A stretch of DNA of 64,000 nucleotides from DATEDA01 sp963744255 (lineage in GTDB: Bacteria > Pseudomonadota > Gammaproteobacteria > Burkholderiales > SG8-39). Under the pieces are notes generated by a model. That model was not told the origin of the DNA, searched no databases, and saw only the letters and a list, made by a program, of their open reading frames with translations. The position numbers and the translations under genes are program-made. The stretch spans positions 1 to 64,000 of the forward strand of contig CAVUSZ010000058.1 in the NCBI GenBank assembly GCA_963744255.1, given 5' to 3'. Position 1 is the first letter of the stretch; each line of letters begins with the position of its first letter. This document shows positions 30,969 to 41,314 of the stretch, piece by piece.

Positions 30969-31757
30969 TCAGTCGCGGTACGACGGATCCTCGCGATCGA
31001 GGAGGCGAATCAGCGCCGCCCATTCGATCTCGTCGAACTTGACCTGGCCGTCCGGGCTGTAGCGGTCGGCCATGCGGGTGGCGAGCTCGTGCGTCGGCAT
31101 CACTGGCTCCACGCCGCTGCCGAGCACGTCCACCTGGACCTTGCACGCCGAATCGAGCCAGTACATCAGGTTGAAGGCCTCGGAGATCGTGCGGCCGCAG
31201 GCGACCAGCCCGTGGTTGCGCAGGATGATGGCGTTGTGCCTGCCGAGATCCCGGGCGAGCCGCTCGCGCTCGGTGATGTCCGCGGTCGGCACTTCGTAGT
31301 CGTGGTAGCCGATGGCGCCGTAGAAGCGCATCGCGGTCTGCGTCAGCGGCAGCAGGCCGGGCTTCATCGCCGAGACCGCCATGCCGGCCCGCGTGTGCGT
31401 GTGCATGACGCAGTTGAGGTCGGGGCGCGCGGCGTGAATGGCGCTGTGGATGACGTAGCCCGCCCGGTTGATCGGGAAGTCGGTGTCGGGCTGCATCACG
31501 ATGTTGCCGTCCAGGTCGAGCTTGTAGAAGCAGGAGGCGTTGATCTCGGTGTAGAGCAGGCCGAAGGGGTTGATCAGGAAATGCCCCTTCTCGTCGGGCA
31601 CCTTCGCCGTGATGTGGTTGTAGATGAGGTCGCTCATGCCGAAGCGCGCGATCAGGCGATAGCACGCGGCGAGGTCGGTGCGGACCTTCCATTCCGCGTC
31701 GCTCACCTGCTCGTGGACCCGCGACGGGGCGGAGAAACCGGGTTGATTCATTGCCAT
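30969..31757 (-). CDS. Class II aldolase/adducin-family protein
   Basis: A 262-residue protein with the zinc-binding class II aldolase fold: DLIYNHITAKVPDEKGHFLI, then HAARPDLNCVMHTHTRAGMA (two metal His) and AIILRNHGLVACGRTISEAF (third His). Relatives cleave sugar phosphates or decarboxylate or hydrolyse small acids. Many in this genomic setting lack a known substrate. It lies ten bases after the CoA-transferase in the same operon. Confidence 0.88.
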   Translation of the reverse strand: MAMNQPGFSAPSRVHEQVSDAEWKVRTDLAACYRLIARFGMSDLIYNHITAKVPDEKGHFLINPFGLLYTEINASCFYKLDLDGNIVMQPDTDFPINRAGYVIHSAIHAARPDLNCVMHTHTRAGMAVSAMKPGLLPLTQTAMRFYGAIGYHDYEVPTADITERERLARDLGRHNAIILRNHGLVACGRTISEAFNLMYWLDSACKVQVDVLGSGVEPVMPTHELATRMADRYSPDGQVKFDEIEWAALIRLLDREDPSYRD

Positions 31758-31767
31758 GCTCCTTCAA

Positions 31768-32975
<1,208 letters not shown>

Positions 32976-32976
<1 letters not shown>

Positions 32977-32991
32977 TTGAGAACCCTCAAA
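32976..32991. promoter_or_regulatory. Possible LysR or leader inverted repeat
   Basis: TTTGAGAACCCTCAAA has 6-bp arms around four bases. It abuts the CoA-transferase ATG in the divergent LysR/CoA-transferase interval, so it could be a regulator site close to the ribosome binding region. No textbook T-N11-A box stood out. Confidence 0.3.
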
Positions 32992-33071
32992 GCAAGATGC
33001 GCGAATTCTGCTCGCCGTGGTGTAATGCGTCCAATACTTGTCGGCTACGCCTCGATACACAGGGAATATCA

Positions 33072-33962
33072 ATGGAGTTTCGCCAGCTGCGGCAATTCGT
33101 GGCGGTGGCGCAGACGCTCAACTTCCGGCGTGCCGCAGAGCGGCTGCACATGGCGCAGCCGCCGCTCTCGGTGGCGATCCGCAAGCTCGAGGACGAGCTG
33201 GGCGCGGTGCTCCTCGAACGGGGCTCCCGCGGCGTACGGCTGACCTCCGCCGGCGCGGCGGTGCTGGAGGCCGCGCAGAAATGCCTCACCGACCAGGAGC
33301 GGATCCGGGCCGCCGCGCAGGACGCGGCGCAGGGCGAGAGCGGGCGGTTGCGGGTGGGCTTCGTGGGATCGGCCACCTACGCGCTGATGCCGCGGGTGCT
33401 GCCCTGGTTCCGCCGGCGCTACCCGCGCGTGGACCTCGAGCTGCGCGAGTCCACCAACGTCGAGCTCCTCTCGCAGGTGGAGGCGGAGCAGCTCGACGTC
33501 GGCCTCGTCCGTTTTCCCACCGCGGCGCCGAGCCGGCTGCAGCTCGAGGTCGTGGAACGCGACGTGCTCTGCGCCGCGCTGCCGGCGGGCCACCGGCTGG
33601 CGCGGAAGCGGCCGCTCCTGATGCGTGACCTCGCCGACGGCCCCTTCATCGACTACGCTTCCTCGAGCGTGCCGGGGCTGCACGCGGTCGTGATGCTCGC
33701 GTTCCAGCAGGCGGGGGTCACGCCGCGCCAGGTCGCGCAGGAGGCGACCCAGGTCCAGACCGTCGTGAGTCTCGTCGCCGGCGGTCTCGGGGTCGCGCTG
33801 GTCCCTGCGGTCAGCTCACGGCAGGGGCCGGAGCAGGTCGTGTTCCGCAAAGTCGCGGACATGCCCGAGACCGCTGCCGTCGCCATCGCCCTGGCCTATC
33901 GCGCGGACAACGACCAGGCCGTCGTGAAGCGCTTCCGGGAAGCGGCGCTCGCGGCAGCATGA
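33072..33962 (+). CDS. LysR-family transcription regulator
   Basis: A 296-residue LysR protein. The winged helix is at 1-60 (FVAVAQTLNFRRAAERLHMA, QPPLSVAIRKLEDELGAVLL) and the periplasmic-binding-like effector domain follows (about 90-290, LRVGFVGSATYALMPRVLPW). By position, it should control the divergent catabolic operon starting with the CoA-transferase; the co-inducer is probably one of its intermediates. Confidence 0.93.
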   Translation: MEFRQLRQFVAVAQTLNFRRAAERLHMAQPPLSVAIRKLEDELGAVLLERGSRGVRLTSAGAAVLEAAQKCLTDQERIRAAAQDAAQGESGRLRVGFVGSATYALMPRVLPWFRRRYPRVDLELRESTNVELLSQVEAEQLDVGLVRFPTAAPSRLQLEVVERDVLCAALPAGHRLARKRPLLMRDLADGPFIDYASSSVPGLHAVVMLAFQQAGVTPRQVAQEATQVQTVVSLVAGGLGVALVPAVSSRQGPEQVVFRKVADMPETAAVAIALAYRADNDQAVVKRFREAALAAA

Positions 33963-33993
33963 CCTGAAGGAACCGCGCCGTCCGCGGAGGCAC

Positions 33994-34398
33994 TCACTTC
34001 CGCACCTTCCTGCGCGCCGCCCGCCACGCTTGACGCAGCCTCTCGAGCAGCCGCGTCCGGTCGCCCAACACCTCCTCGTTCGTGAGCCGCAGCAGCGTCA
34101 CCCCGGCCGATTCGAGCTCGGCTTCCTTGAGTAGATCCCAGGCCCGCTGGGATGGGGAGCGGTGATAGCCGCCGTCGACTTCGATTCCCAGGCGGACCTC
34201 GGGGAAGTAGAAGTCGATGATCCACGTTCCGCCGCACACCCACTCGCGCCGGAACCGGCCCTCGAGGGCGCCCCCGTTCAACCGCGTCAGGATCGCGTCG
34301 AGGGCGCGCTCGGCGCGGGTGGGATGGTCGCGACGCATATCCGCGGCGAGGCGCACCGCATCCGGAGGGGATGTTCGCCGTCGGAGCCTTCGTATCAT
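33994..34398 (-). CDS. DUF559 endonuclease-like protein
   Basis: A 134-residue protein: MRRDHPTRAERALDAILTRL, then GRFRREWVCGGTWIIDFYFP, LGIEVDGGYH and a C-terminal LLRLTNEEVLGD. This is the DUF559 fold, related to Vsr and PD-(D/E)xK nucleases; the Asp of IDFYFP and Glu of GIEVDG are the expected metal ligands. The natural role is uncertain. The start at 34398 (MIRRLRR) or 34338 (MRRDHP) cannot be settled. Confidence 0.8.
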   Translation of the reverse strand: MIRRLRRRTSPPDAVRLAADMRRDHPTRAERALDAILTRLNGGALEGRFRREWVCGGTWIIDFYFPEVRLGIEVDGGYHRSPSQRAWDLLKEAELESAGVTLLRLTNEEVLGDRTRLLERLRQAWRAARRKVRK

Positions 34399-34573
34399 CG
34401 AGCGGTGTCGGAAGCGTCGAACGAGATCGCGACGCGGCCCAGTCTGCCGCAGCGTAGGGCTCACCCGGTGAGCCCCGCGACGCACCCGCCGGGATCTCGC
34501 GCCTTCTTCTTTGGTAACCTACAAACCGCTCGGCGTGAGGCACTCGTCCCACGCGACACGGGAAAGAGGTCCG

Positions 34574-35428
34574 ATGACAAGTGGGACGAAGCTCGAGGTC
34601 CTGCTCGACGGCCTGAAGTTCGGCGAGGGGCCGCGCTGGCACGACAGCAAGCTCTGGTTCTCCGATTTCTACGCTCACCGCGTGGCCACCGTCGATCTCG
34701 ACGGCCGCGACGAGACCATCGTCGAGGTGCCGCAGCGACCGTCCGGGCTCGGCTGGACCCGGAAGGGCGAGTTGCTGGTCGTCTCGATGCTCGACCGCCG
34801 CGTCCTCCGGTTCGACGGCAAGGCGCTGCACCTCCACGCCGACCTCGCCGCCCTCGCGGCCGGACTCTGCAACGACATGGTGGTGGACGCCGCCGGCCGG
34901 GCCTACGTCGGCAACTTCGGCTACGACCGGCACAACAACGCGCCGCCGCGCGACACCCGCATCATCCGCGTCGATCCCGACGGCCGCGCGGCGAGCGTCG
35001 GCGACGACCTCCACTTCCCGAACGGCATGGTGATCGCGCCCGACGGCCGGACCCTGATCGTCGCCGAGACCTTCGCCCACCGGTTGAGCGCGTTCGACGT
35101 CGGCGCCGACGGTTCGCTCGCCAACCGCCGCATCTTCGCCGCGCTCGACGGCGTCTTTCCCGACGGCATCTGCCTCGACGCCGAGGGCGCGGTCTGGGTC
35201 ACCGACGCGCGGGGGCACAGCGTGCTGCGCGTGCTGCCGGGCGGACGGATCGCGCAAGTCCTCGATACCGGGGCCGAGCGTTGCTCGTACGCCTGCATGC
35301 TCGGCGGCCCCGACCGGCGCACCCTGTTCGTCATCACCAACACCGGGAGCGGGCCGAAGATGGCGGAGAAATCCGACGGGCGGGTCGAGATCGTCCGGGT
35401 CGACGTGCCCGGCGCCGGCCTTCCTTGA
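34574..35428 (+). CDS. SMP-30/gluconolactonase-family lactonase
   Basis: A 284-residue six-bladed propeller: the first metal ligand Glu in KFGEGPRWHDSKLWFSDF, the Asn region GLCNDMVVDAAGRAYVGNFG, and the later DGICLDAEGAVWVTDARG. Family members hydrolyse sugar lactones or related esters with a divalent metal. It opens a plus-strand set (lactonase, CMD protein, isomerase, SDR) that looks like a small sugar-acid or aromatic-lactone pathway. Confidence 0.9.
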   Translation: MTSGTKLEVLLDGLKFGEGPRWHDSKLWFSDFYAHRVATVDLDGRDETIVEVPQRPSGLGWTRKGELLVVSMLDRRVLRFDGKALHLHADLAALAAGLCNDMVVDAAGRAYVGNFGYDRHNNAPPRDTRIIRVDPDGRAASVGDDLHFPNGMVIAPDGRTLIVAETFAHRLSAFDVGADGSLANRRIFAALDGVFPDGICLDAEGAVWVTDARGHSVLRVLPGGRIAQVLDTGAERCSYACMLGGPDRRTLFVITNTGSGPKMAEKSDGRVEIVRVDVPGAGLP

Positions 35429-35450
35429 TGCGAACTACCCTGGGCGAAAG

Positions 35451-36002
35451 ATGGCGCGCGTACCGTACCTGAACCAGTCCGACCTCGCGGCGGAGCACAA
35501 GGACCTGCTCGCCCGGAACATCAACCTCTTCCGGGCCATGGTGCACAGCCCGAACGGCGCCCGCGCGTTCCACGGACTCGGCGAGTTCATCCGCCACACG
35601 AGCCGGCTCGACCCGCGGCTCCGCGAGCTCGCGATCCTGCAGGTCGGCTACCTCACGCGGTCGGTCTACGAGTACACGCACCACATCAAGATCGGCCGCG
35701 ATTTCGGCGTGTCGGACGACGACATCCGCGCGATCGGCGCAGAGACCGCCGGCCGGCCGAGCGGGCTCGAGCCGCTTGCCAGGACGGTGTTGCTGGCGGC
35801 GCGCGAAATGACCGCGGGATACGCGATCTCGGACGAGACGTTCGCCGCGCTGGAGAAGGATCTCGATCACGAGCGGCTCACCGATCTCGTCCTCACCATC
35901 GCGTTCTACAACGCCGTTGTGCGCTTCCTCGCGACGATGCAGATCGACAACGAGCCCGAGTACCAGCAGTTCCTCGCCGAGTTTCCGCTCGCGAAGGAAT
36001 GA
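35451..36002 (+). CDS. Carboxymuconolactone decarboxylase-family protein
   Basis: A 183-residue helical protein with the CMD core (LDPRLRELAILQVGYLTRSV, then YEYTHHIKIGRDFGVSDDDI). In place of the CxxC of AhpD it has no cysteines, so it is not a peroxidase partner and belongs to the gamma-carboxymuconolactone-decarboxylase-like side. Substrate unknown. Its stop overlaps the start of the isomerase gene (ATGA). Confidence 0.88.
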   Translation: MARVPYLNQSDLAAEHKDLLARNINLFRAMVHSPNGARAFHGLGEFIRHTSRLDPRLRELAILQVGYLTRSVYEYTHHIKIGRDFGVSDDDIRAIGAETAGRPSGLEPLARTVLLAAREMTAGYAISDETFAALEKDLDHERLTDLVLTIAFYNAVVRFLATMQIDNEPEYQQFLAEFPLAKE

Positions 36003-36826
36003 CCGGCGTGTCCCGTCCGCCGCGCGAGCTCTCGCTCGCGCACCTCACCGTCCTCGACGCGACGCCGCCCGAGCTCGTCATCGTCGCCGCGGCCGCGGGG
36101 TTCCGGATGGTCGGCATCCGGCTGACGGCGACGCCGAGCGTCGGCGCGCCGCCGTACGACATGCTCGGCGACACGCCCGTCCTGCGGGAGACGCTTGCCG
36201 GCTGGCCGATACCGGCGTCGCCGTGCTCGATGTCGAGTTTCTCCGCTTCGAGCCGGAGACTCCCGATCGGCATCCCCGAGGGCTTTCTCGAGGCCGGCGC
36301 GCGTCTCGGCGCGAAGTACGTGCTCGTGATGAGCGCCGAGCCGGAGGAGGCGCGCACGCTCGACCGCTTCGGCGAGCTCTGTGACCGCGCCGCGCAGTAC
36401 GGCCTCGCCGTCTGCCTCGAGTTCGCGATCTACACCGGCGTCAGGACCCTGGCGCACGCCGCGCGCATGGTGAAGCAGTCGGGCCGGTCGAACGCGTCGA
36501 TCCTCGTGGACGCGCTGCACTTCAGCCGGTCGGGCGGGACGCCCGCCGACATCGCGACCGTCGATCCGTCGCTCTTCCGCTACGCGCAGATCTGCGACGC
36601 GGCGCCGGGGATGCCGACCGAGGCGCCGGAGCTGATCCGCGAGGCGCGGACCGGCCGGCTCCTGCCCGGCGAGGGGGTGCTGCCGCTCGCGGCGCTCGTG
36701 CAGGCCTTGCCGGCCCGCACGCTGCTGAGCGTCGAGGCGCCGGTGCGCTCGATCGCCGGGCTGCCCGCGCTCGAGCGTGCGCAGCGCGCGTACCGGGCGA
36801 TGCGCGAGCTGCTGGACAACACTTAA
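35999..36826 (+). CDS. Sugar phosphate isomerase/epimerase (TIM barrel), with a compensated frameshift
   Basis: A 275-residue xylose-isomerase-like TIM barrel: LSLAHLTVLDATPPELVIVA, LGAKYVLVMSAEPEEART, CLEFAIYTGVRTL (metal Glu) and ILVDALHFSRSGGTP (metal His). Between about 36205 and 36262 the reading is out of frame: the +1-shifted text there, DTGVAVLDVEFLRFEPE, is what the family has. A one-base deletion near 36205 and a one-base insertion near 36261 explain it, so some 18 residues of the listed product are wrong. The enzyme should isomerise a sugar or hydroxy-acid. Confidence 0.82.
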   Translation: MTGVSRPPRELSLAHLTVLDATPPELVIVAAAAGFRMVGIRLTATPSVGAPPYDMLGDTPVLRETLAGWPIPASPCSMSSFSASSRRLPIGIPEGFLEAGARLGAKYVLVMSAEPEEARTLDRFGELCDRAAQYGLAVCLEFAIYTGVRTLAHAARMVKQSGRSNASILVDALHFSRSGGTPADIATVDPSLFRYAQICDAAPGMPTEAPELIREARTGRLLPGEGVLPLAALVQALPARTLLSVEAPVRSIAGLPALERAQRAYRAMRELLDNT

Positions 36827-36842
36827 GAAGGAGGAGAGCGCC

Positions 36843-37649
36843 ATGGCGGGAAGAGTCGCAGGCAAAGTGGCAGTAGTGATGGGCGGCGGCCAGACTCCCG
36901 GCCAGACCGTCGGCAACGGCCGGGCCGCCGCGATCGTGCTCGGGCGCGAGGGCGCCCGCGTCGCGGTCGTCGACCGCGACCTCGCTTCCGCCGAGGAAAC
37001 CGTCCGGCTGATCCGCGCGGAGAAGGGCGAGGCGATCGCCCTTCAGGCCGACGCGACGCGCGAGGCGGACGTGCAGCGCGTGATCGCCACCGCCATCGAC
37101 CGCTTCGGACCGCTCGACATCCTGCACAACAACGTCGGCGCGAGCATCGCGCTCGGCGACGCGCCGGCCGATGCGCTGACCGAGGAGGCCTTCGACCGCA
37201 GCTTCGCGGTCAACCTCAAGACGGCGTGGCTCGCGACCAAGCACGCGCTCCCCGGCTTCCGGAGCCGCCGCAGCGGCTCGATCGTGAACATCTCGTCGCT
37301 CGCCGCGGCGCAGGCCTATCCGCTGCTCGGCTACAAGACGATGAAGGCGGCGATGATCGCGATGACCGAGAACGTCGCCGCGGCGAACGCGGAGTACGGC
37401 ATCCGGGTCAACGCCATCCTGCCGGGGCTGATGAATACGCCGATGGCGATCGAGAACCGCGTGGCGCAGGGCCGCACGCGCGAGCAGGTGGTCGCCGCGC
37501 GCGACAGCCGCATTCCGCTCGGCCGCAAGATGGGGACCGGGTGGGACGTCGCCCACGCGGCGCTCTTCCTCCACTCCGACGAGGCCGCCTTCATCACCGG
37601 CAGCGTGCTGGTGGTCGACGGGGGCGAGCTCGTCGCCCACGGCCTGTAG
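36843..37649 (+). CDS. Short-chain dehydrogenase/reductase
   Basis: A 268-residue SDR. The NAD(P) loop is GGGQTPGQTVGNGRAAA (about 14-30), with a longer Gly turn than the usual TGxxxGxG. Active-site residues are Ser in IVNISSLAA and Tyr/Lys in GYKTMKAAM. AAGAAGGAGGAG precedes the ATG. It likely oxidises or reduces the hydroxy group of an intermediate in the lactonase/isomerase set. Confidence 0.92.
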   Translation: MAGRVAGKVAVVMGGGQTPGQTVGNGRAAAIVLGREGARVAVVDRDLASAEETVRLIRAEKGEAIALQADATREADVQRVIATAIDRFGPLDILHNNVGASIALGDAPADALTEEAFDRSFAVNLKTAWLATKHALPGFRSRRSGSIVNISSLAAAQAYPLLGYKTMKAAMIAMTENVAAANAEYGIRVNAILPGLMNTPMAIENRVAQGRTREQVVAARDSRIPLGRKMGTGWDVAHAALFLHSDEAAFITGSVLVVDGGELVAHGL

Positions 37650-37676
37650 CGTGCACCACCTGCAACGCGGCTTCCG

Positions 37677-37700
37677 ATAGGCGGGACCGCGGCCGCCTAT
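37677..37700. terminator. Hairpin between the SDR gene and livH
   Basis: 8-bp arms (ATAGGCGG and its complement) with an 8-base loop lie 28 bases after the SDR stop. There is no T-tract, so this is a terminator or processing hairpin by position only. Confidence 0.35.
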
Positions 37701-37809
37701 AGGCGAAAGCTCTGTCAGGCGCGAGGCTCACTTGGGCTAGGATGGCCGCCTCGCACGATCGAAGAACGCGCTTCGCCCACGAGCGGAGACGACACCAAGG
37801 AGGAGCGGC

Positions 37810-38751
37810 GTGGACGCGCTGAAGTGGTTCCTCGTCGACTTCCTGCAGGCGCTCGCCGCGGGGCTGCTGGTCGGCGGCACCTACGGCCTGATGTGCGTCG
37901 GCCTCGGCATCATCTTCGGCGTCATGCGCGTCGTGAACTTCGCCCACGGCGATTTCATGATGCTCGGCATGTACATCGCGTTCTACCTCGTCACCGGCTT
38001 CGGCGTGCTCGCCTTCATGGGGCCGTACGCGGGCCCGATCGTCGGCGCGATCCTCGCCGGACCGATCGTCTTCGTCTTCGGCTGGCTGCTCCACCGCTAC
38101 CTGATCGCGCGCGTGACCGGCGTGCGAGTCGTGACCGCGGAAGCGGAAGGCCACTACGCCCAGATCATCCTCACGCTCGGCGTGTCGCTCATCCTGCAGA
38201 ACGGCGGGCTGATCCTGTTCGGCTCGGTGCCGATCTCGGTGCAGACGCCGCTCTCGCGCGAGTCCTGGGAGCTCGGCCCGATCTTCCTCAACCAGGCGCG
38301 CACCGTCAGCTTCGTGCTCGCGGCCGCGTTCGCGATCGCGCTCTACTTCTTCCTCAGCCGCGTGCGGCTCGGCAAGGCGCTGCGCGCCGCCGCCGACAAT
38401 CCGATCGCGGCCGCCTACGTCGGCGTCGACGTCGACCGCTCGCACCGCCTCGCGTTCGGCCTCGGGGTCGGCATCACCGCGGTCGCGGGCGGGCTGATCG
38501 CGAGCTCGCAGTCGTTCCAGCCCTACATCGGCTTCGACTTCGTCGTCGTGATGTTCGCCGGCGTCATCCTCGGCGGGCTCGGCAGCATCCTCGGCGCGTT
38601 CTGGGGCGGGCTCACGATCGGGCTCGTGCAGCAGATGTCGACGCTCTTCCTGCCCTACCAGCTGCAGAACACCGCGATCTTCGTCGTCTTCCTGCTGATC
38701 ATCTTCTTCTGGCCGCGCGGGATGTTCGGCCGCACCTGGGAGCGGGCGTGA
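37810..38751 (+). CDS. livH: Branched-chain amino acid-type ABC permease LivH
   Basis: A 313-residue inner-membrane permease with about eight spans and the LivH landmarks GGTYGLMCVGLGIIFGVMRV, VNFAHGDFMMLGMYI, and ALRAAADNPIAAAYVGVDVD (the EAA-like coupling loop). It forms the channel with the LivM part of the next protein. Its stop overlaps the GTG start of livM-livG. In this family, uptake of branched-chain amino acids, amides, urea or aromatic acids is equally possible. Confidence 0.94.
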   Translation: MDALKWFLVDFLQALAAGLLVGGTYGLMCVGLGIIFGVMRVVNFAHGDFMMLGMYIAFYLVTGFGVLAFMGPYAGPIVGAILAGPIVFVFGWLLHRYLIARVTGVRVVTAEAEGHYAQIILTLGVSLILQNGGLILFGSVPISVQTPLSRESWELGPIFLNQARTVSFVLAAAFAIALYFFLSRVRLGKALRAAADNPIAAAYVGVDVDRSHRLAFGLGVGITAVAGGLIASSQSFQPYIGFDFVVVMFAGVILGGLGSILGAFWGGLTIGLVQQMSTLFLPYQLQNTAIFVVFLLIIFFWPRGMFGRTWERA

Positions 38752-40529
38752 CGGAGCGGCGCCTCCACGGCGGGGTGTGGAAGCAGTACGGCCTGATCGC
38801 CGCGTTCGCCGTCGCCTACCTCCTGCTCGGGCTGCTGGTCCGCAACTCCTACTACCAGCTGATCATGACCCTCGTCCTCATCTGGGCGACGATGGGCTTG
38901 AGCTGGAACATGCTGAGCGGCTACAGCGGCATGATCTCGTTCGGCCAGGCGGCGTTCTTCGGGCTCGGCGGCTACACGATGACGATCGCGTTCGTGAAGT
39001 TCGGCGTCACGCCGTGGCTCGGCATGCCGCTCGGCGTGCTCGTCGGCGTGGTCGCGGCGGTCATCATCGGCATCCCGACCTTCCGCCTGCGCGGCCACTA
39101 CTTCGCGCTGTCGATGCTCGCCTATCCGCTCGCCATGCTCTACGTCTTCGAGTGGCTCGGCTACCAGGAGGTGTCGCTGCCGATGATGCGCGAGAACCCG
39201 GTGGCCTACGCGCAGTTCGCGGACCCGCGCACCTACATGGCGTGCGCGATGGTCATGCTCGTCGCCGCGATGATCCTGTGCCTGCACGTCGAGCGCTCGC
39301 GCTTCGGCCGGTCGCTGCTCGCGATCAAGCAGAACGAGCCGGCGGCGGAGGCGGCCGGCATCGACGCGCCGCGGCAGAAGATGTACGCGATCATGCTGAG
39401 CGCCGCGATCGCCGCCGCCGCCGGCGGGCTCTACGCGAACGTGCTGCTGGTGGTGACGCCGCAGACGATGTTCGGGATGCTGGTCTCGGCGCAGGCGCTG
39501 ATCGTCTCGCTCTTCGGCGGCGTCGGCGTGTTCTGGGGGCCGGTGATCGGGGCGGCGGTGCTGGTGCCGCTCGCCGAGATCCTGCACGGCGAGCTCGGCC
39601 ACATCGTTCCCGGGATCCAGGGCGTGGTCTACGGGCTCGCCATCATCGTCATCATCCTGCTCGCGCCCGAGGGCATCTACTGGAAGCTCCGCGACCGGTT
39701 CGCCCCGGTGCGCCCGCCGCCGTCGGTGCCGCGGGTGGCCGCCGCGCCGGCGCCGGCCGCGGCGCGGCCTGCCGCCGATGCGCCGCCGGTGCTGACGCTG
39801 GAGCGGGTCACGCACGCCTTCGGCGGACTCCGGGCGGTCGACGACGTGAGCCTCGCGGTCAGGCCGGGCTCGATCCACGGCATCATCGGGCCGAACGGCG
39901 CCGGCAAGACGACGCTCTTCAACGTCATCAACGGGTTCCTCTCGCCGGCGACCGGCAGCATCCGGTTCGAAGGCGCCGGGCTCGTCGGCCTGAAGCCGCA
40001 TCAGATCTGCCGGCGGGGCATCGGCCGCACGTTCCAGGTGGTGCGCGCGTTCCCGCGCATGACCGTGCTCGAGAACGTGATCACCGGCGCCTACGTCGGC
40101 GCCGGCACCGACGCCGAGGCGGAAGAGCTCGCGCTCGCCGCGCTGACGCGCGTCGGCCTCGCGGACGAGCAGGCGTACGCGATCGCCGGCGGGCTCACCA
40201 CCAAGCAGCTCCGGCTGATGGAGCTCGCGCGGGCGCTCGCGCCGCGGCCGCGCCTGCTGCTCCTCGACGAGACCCTGGCGGGGCTCGGGCACGACGCGCT
40301 CGAGGAGATGCTCGGCATCATCCGCCAGGTGAACCGCGAGGGCGTCACCGTCGTCATCATCGAGCACACGATGAACGCGATGGTGAAGCTCGCCGACGCT
40401 TTCAGCGTGCTCGACCACGGCCGCCTGATCGCGACCGGAACGCCCGCCGAGGTGGTCCGGGACCGCGCCGTGATCGAGGCCTACCTCGGCAAGAAATGGC
40501 TCGACCGTGTTGAAGATCCGGTCACTTGA
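38748..40529 (+). CDS. LivM permease fused to LivG ATPase
   Basis: A 593-residue fusion. Residues 1-320 are a LivM permease (WATMGLSWNMLSGYSGMISF, GQAAFFGLGGYTMT, LLAIKQNEPAAEAAGIDAPR). A Pro/Ala linker (about 322-345) leads to a LivG ATPase with Walker A GPNGAGKTT (381-389). The ATPase signature is unusual: GGLTTKQLRLMELARAL in place of LSYGQQR, and Walker B is LLLLDETLAG with Thr for Pro. Such LivM-LivG fusions are known; the degenerate signature suggests that the LivF site does most of the hydrolysis. GTG start overlaps the livH stop. Confidence 0.92.
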   Translation: MTERRLHGGVWKQYGLIAAFAVAYLLLGLLVRNSYYQLIMTLVLIWATMGLSWNMLSGYSGMISFGQAAFFGLGGYTMTIAFVKFGVTPWLGMPLGVLVGVVAAVIIGIPTFRLRGHYFALSMLAYPLAMLYVFEWLGYQEVSLPMMRENPVAYAQFADPRTYMACAMVMLVAAMILCLHVERSRFGRSLLAIKQNEPAAEAAGIDAPRQKMYAIMLSAAIAAAAGGLYANVLLVVTPQTMFGMLVSAQALIVSLFGGVGVFWGPVIGAAVLVPLAEILHGELGHIVPGIQGVVYGLAIIVIILLAPEGIYWKLRDRFAPVRPPPSVPRVAAAPAPAAARPAADAPPVLTLERVTHAFGGLRAVDDVSLAVRPGSIHGIIGPNGAGKTTLFNVINGFLSPATGSIRFEGAGLVGLKPHQICRRGIGRTFQVVRAFPRMTVLENVITGAYVGAGTDAEAEELALAALTRVGLADEQAYAIAGGLTTKQLRLMELARALAPRPRLLLLDETLAGLGHDALEEMLGIIRQVNREGVTVVIIEHTMNAMVKLADAFSVLDHGRLIATGTPAEVVRDRAVIEAYLGKKWLDRVEDPVT

Positions 40530-41214
40530 CGTCGCCTACGGCGGCCTGCACGCCCTGAGCGGCGTGTCGCTCGACGTCGGCGAGGGCGAGTTCGTCGCCG
40601 TCGTCGGCCCGAACGGCGCCGGCAAGTCGACGCTCTTCAAGACGATCTCGGGCACGGTCGCGCCGGTCGCGGGCGAGATCACCTACAAGGGCAAGGACCT
40701 CCTCACCGTGCCGCCGGGGGAGCGCGCGCAGCACGGCATCGCCCACGTCCCCGAGGGACGGCAGGTGTTCGCCTCCATGACCGTCATGGAGAACCTGGAG
40801 ATGGGCGCCTACACGCGCAACGGCCGCACGCGCTGGCGCGAGCTCCTGCCGATGATCCTCGCGCTCTTCCCGGTGCTCCAGGAGCGCCGCGAGCAGCTCG
40901 CCGGGACGCTGTCCGGCGGGGAGCAGCAGATGCTCGCGATCGGGCGCGGGCTCGCGTCGGCGCCGGAGCTCCTGATGCTCGACGAGCCGTCGATGGGGCT
41001 CGCGCCGACGGTGGTCGACGCGATCTTCGAGCGCATCCACCAGATCCACCGCGAGCACGGCATCACGATCCTGCTCGTCGAGCAGCGCGTGGCCGAGGCG
41101 CTCGAGTCCTGCGACCGCGGCTACGTGCTCGAGACCGGGCGCGTGGTCATGCAGGGCACGCACAACGAGCTGATGGCGGATGCGCGCGTGAAGCGCGCGT
41201 ATCTCGGGATGTAA
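40507..41214 (+). CDS. livF: Branched-chain amino acid-type ABC ATPase LivF
   Basis: A 235-residue ATPase with Walker A GPNGAGKST, signature LSGGEQQMLAIGRGL, Walker B LLMLDEPSMGL and the C-terminal VEQRVAEALESCDRGYVLET typical of LivF. All catalytic motifs are canonical, unlike the LivG partner. The GTG start lies inside the last codons of livM-livG (23-base overlap), so translation is coupled. Confidence 0.94.
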   Translation: MLKIRSLDVAYGGLHALSGVSLDVGEGEFVAVVGPNGAGKSTLFKTISGTVAPVAGEITYKGKDLLTVPPGERAQHGIAHVPEGRQVFASMTVMENLEMGAYTRNGRTRWRELLPMILALFPVLQERREQLAGTLSGGEQQMLAIGRGLASAPELLMLDEPSMGLAPTVVDAIFERIHQIHREHGITILLVEQRVAEALESCDRGYVLETGRVVMQGTHNELMADARVKRAYLGM

Positions 41215-41252
41215 CGTCGGATGAAACCGAAGGTTTCCTGGCTTCGGGGAGC

Positions 41253-41288
41253 ACGAGGGAGCGCCGCGAAGCGGCGTTGCCCCCTCGT
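41253..41288. terminator. Hairpin between livF and the binding-protein gene
   Basis: An outer stem ACGAGGG/CCCTCGT encloses an inner stem CGCCGC/GCGGCG around GAA. No T-tract follows. It may protect the upstream message or reduce read-through, letting the binding protein be made at a different level. Confidence 0.4.
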
Positions 41289-41314
41289 CTCGTAGACAAC
41301 CAAAGGAGGAAGTC

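Noticed and set aside
37824..40529. A 901-codon version of LivM-LivG starting inside livH
   Set aside because: The first 308 codons are an out-of-frame reading of livH. The true product starts at the GTG at 38748.
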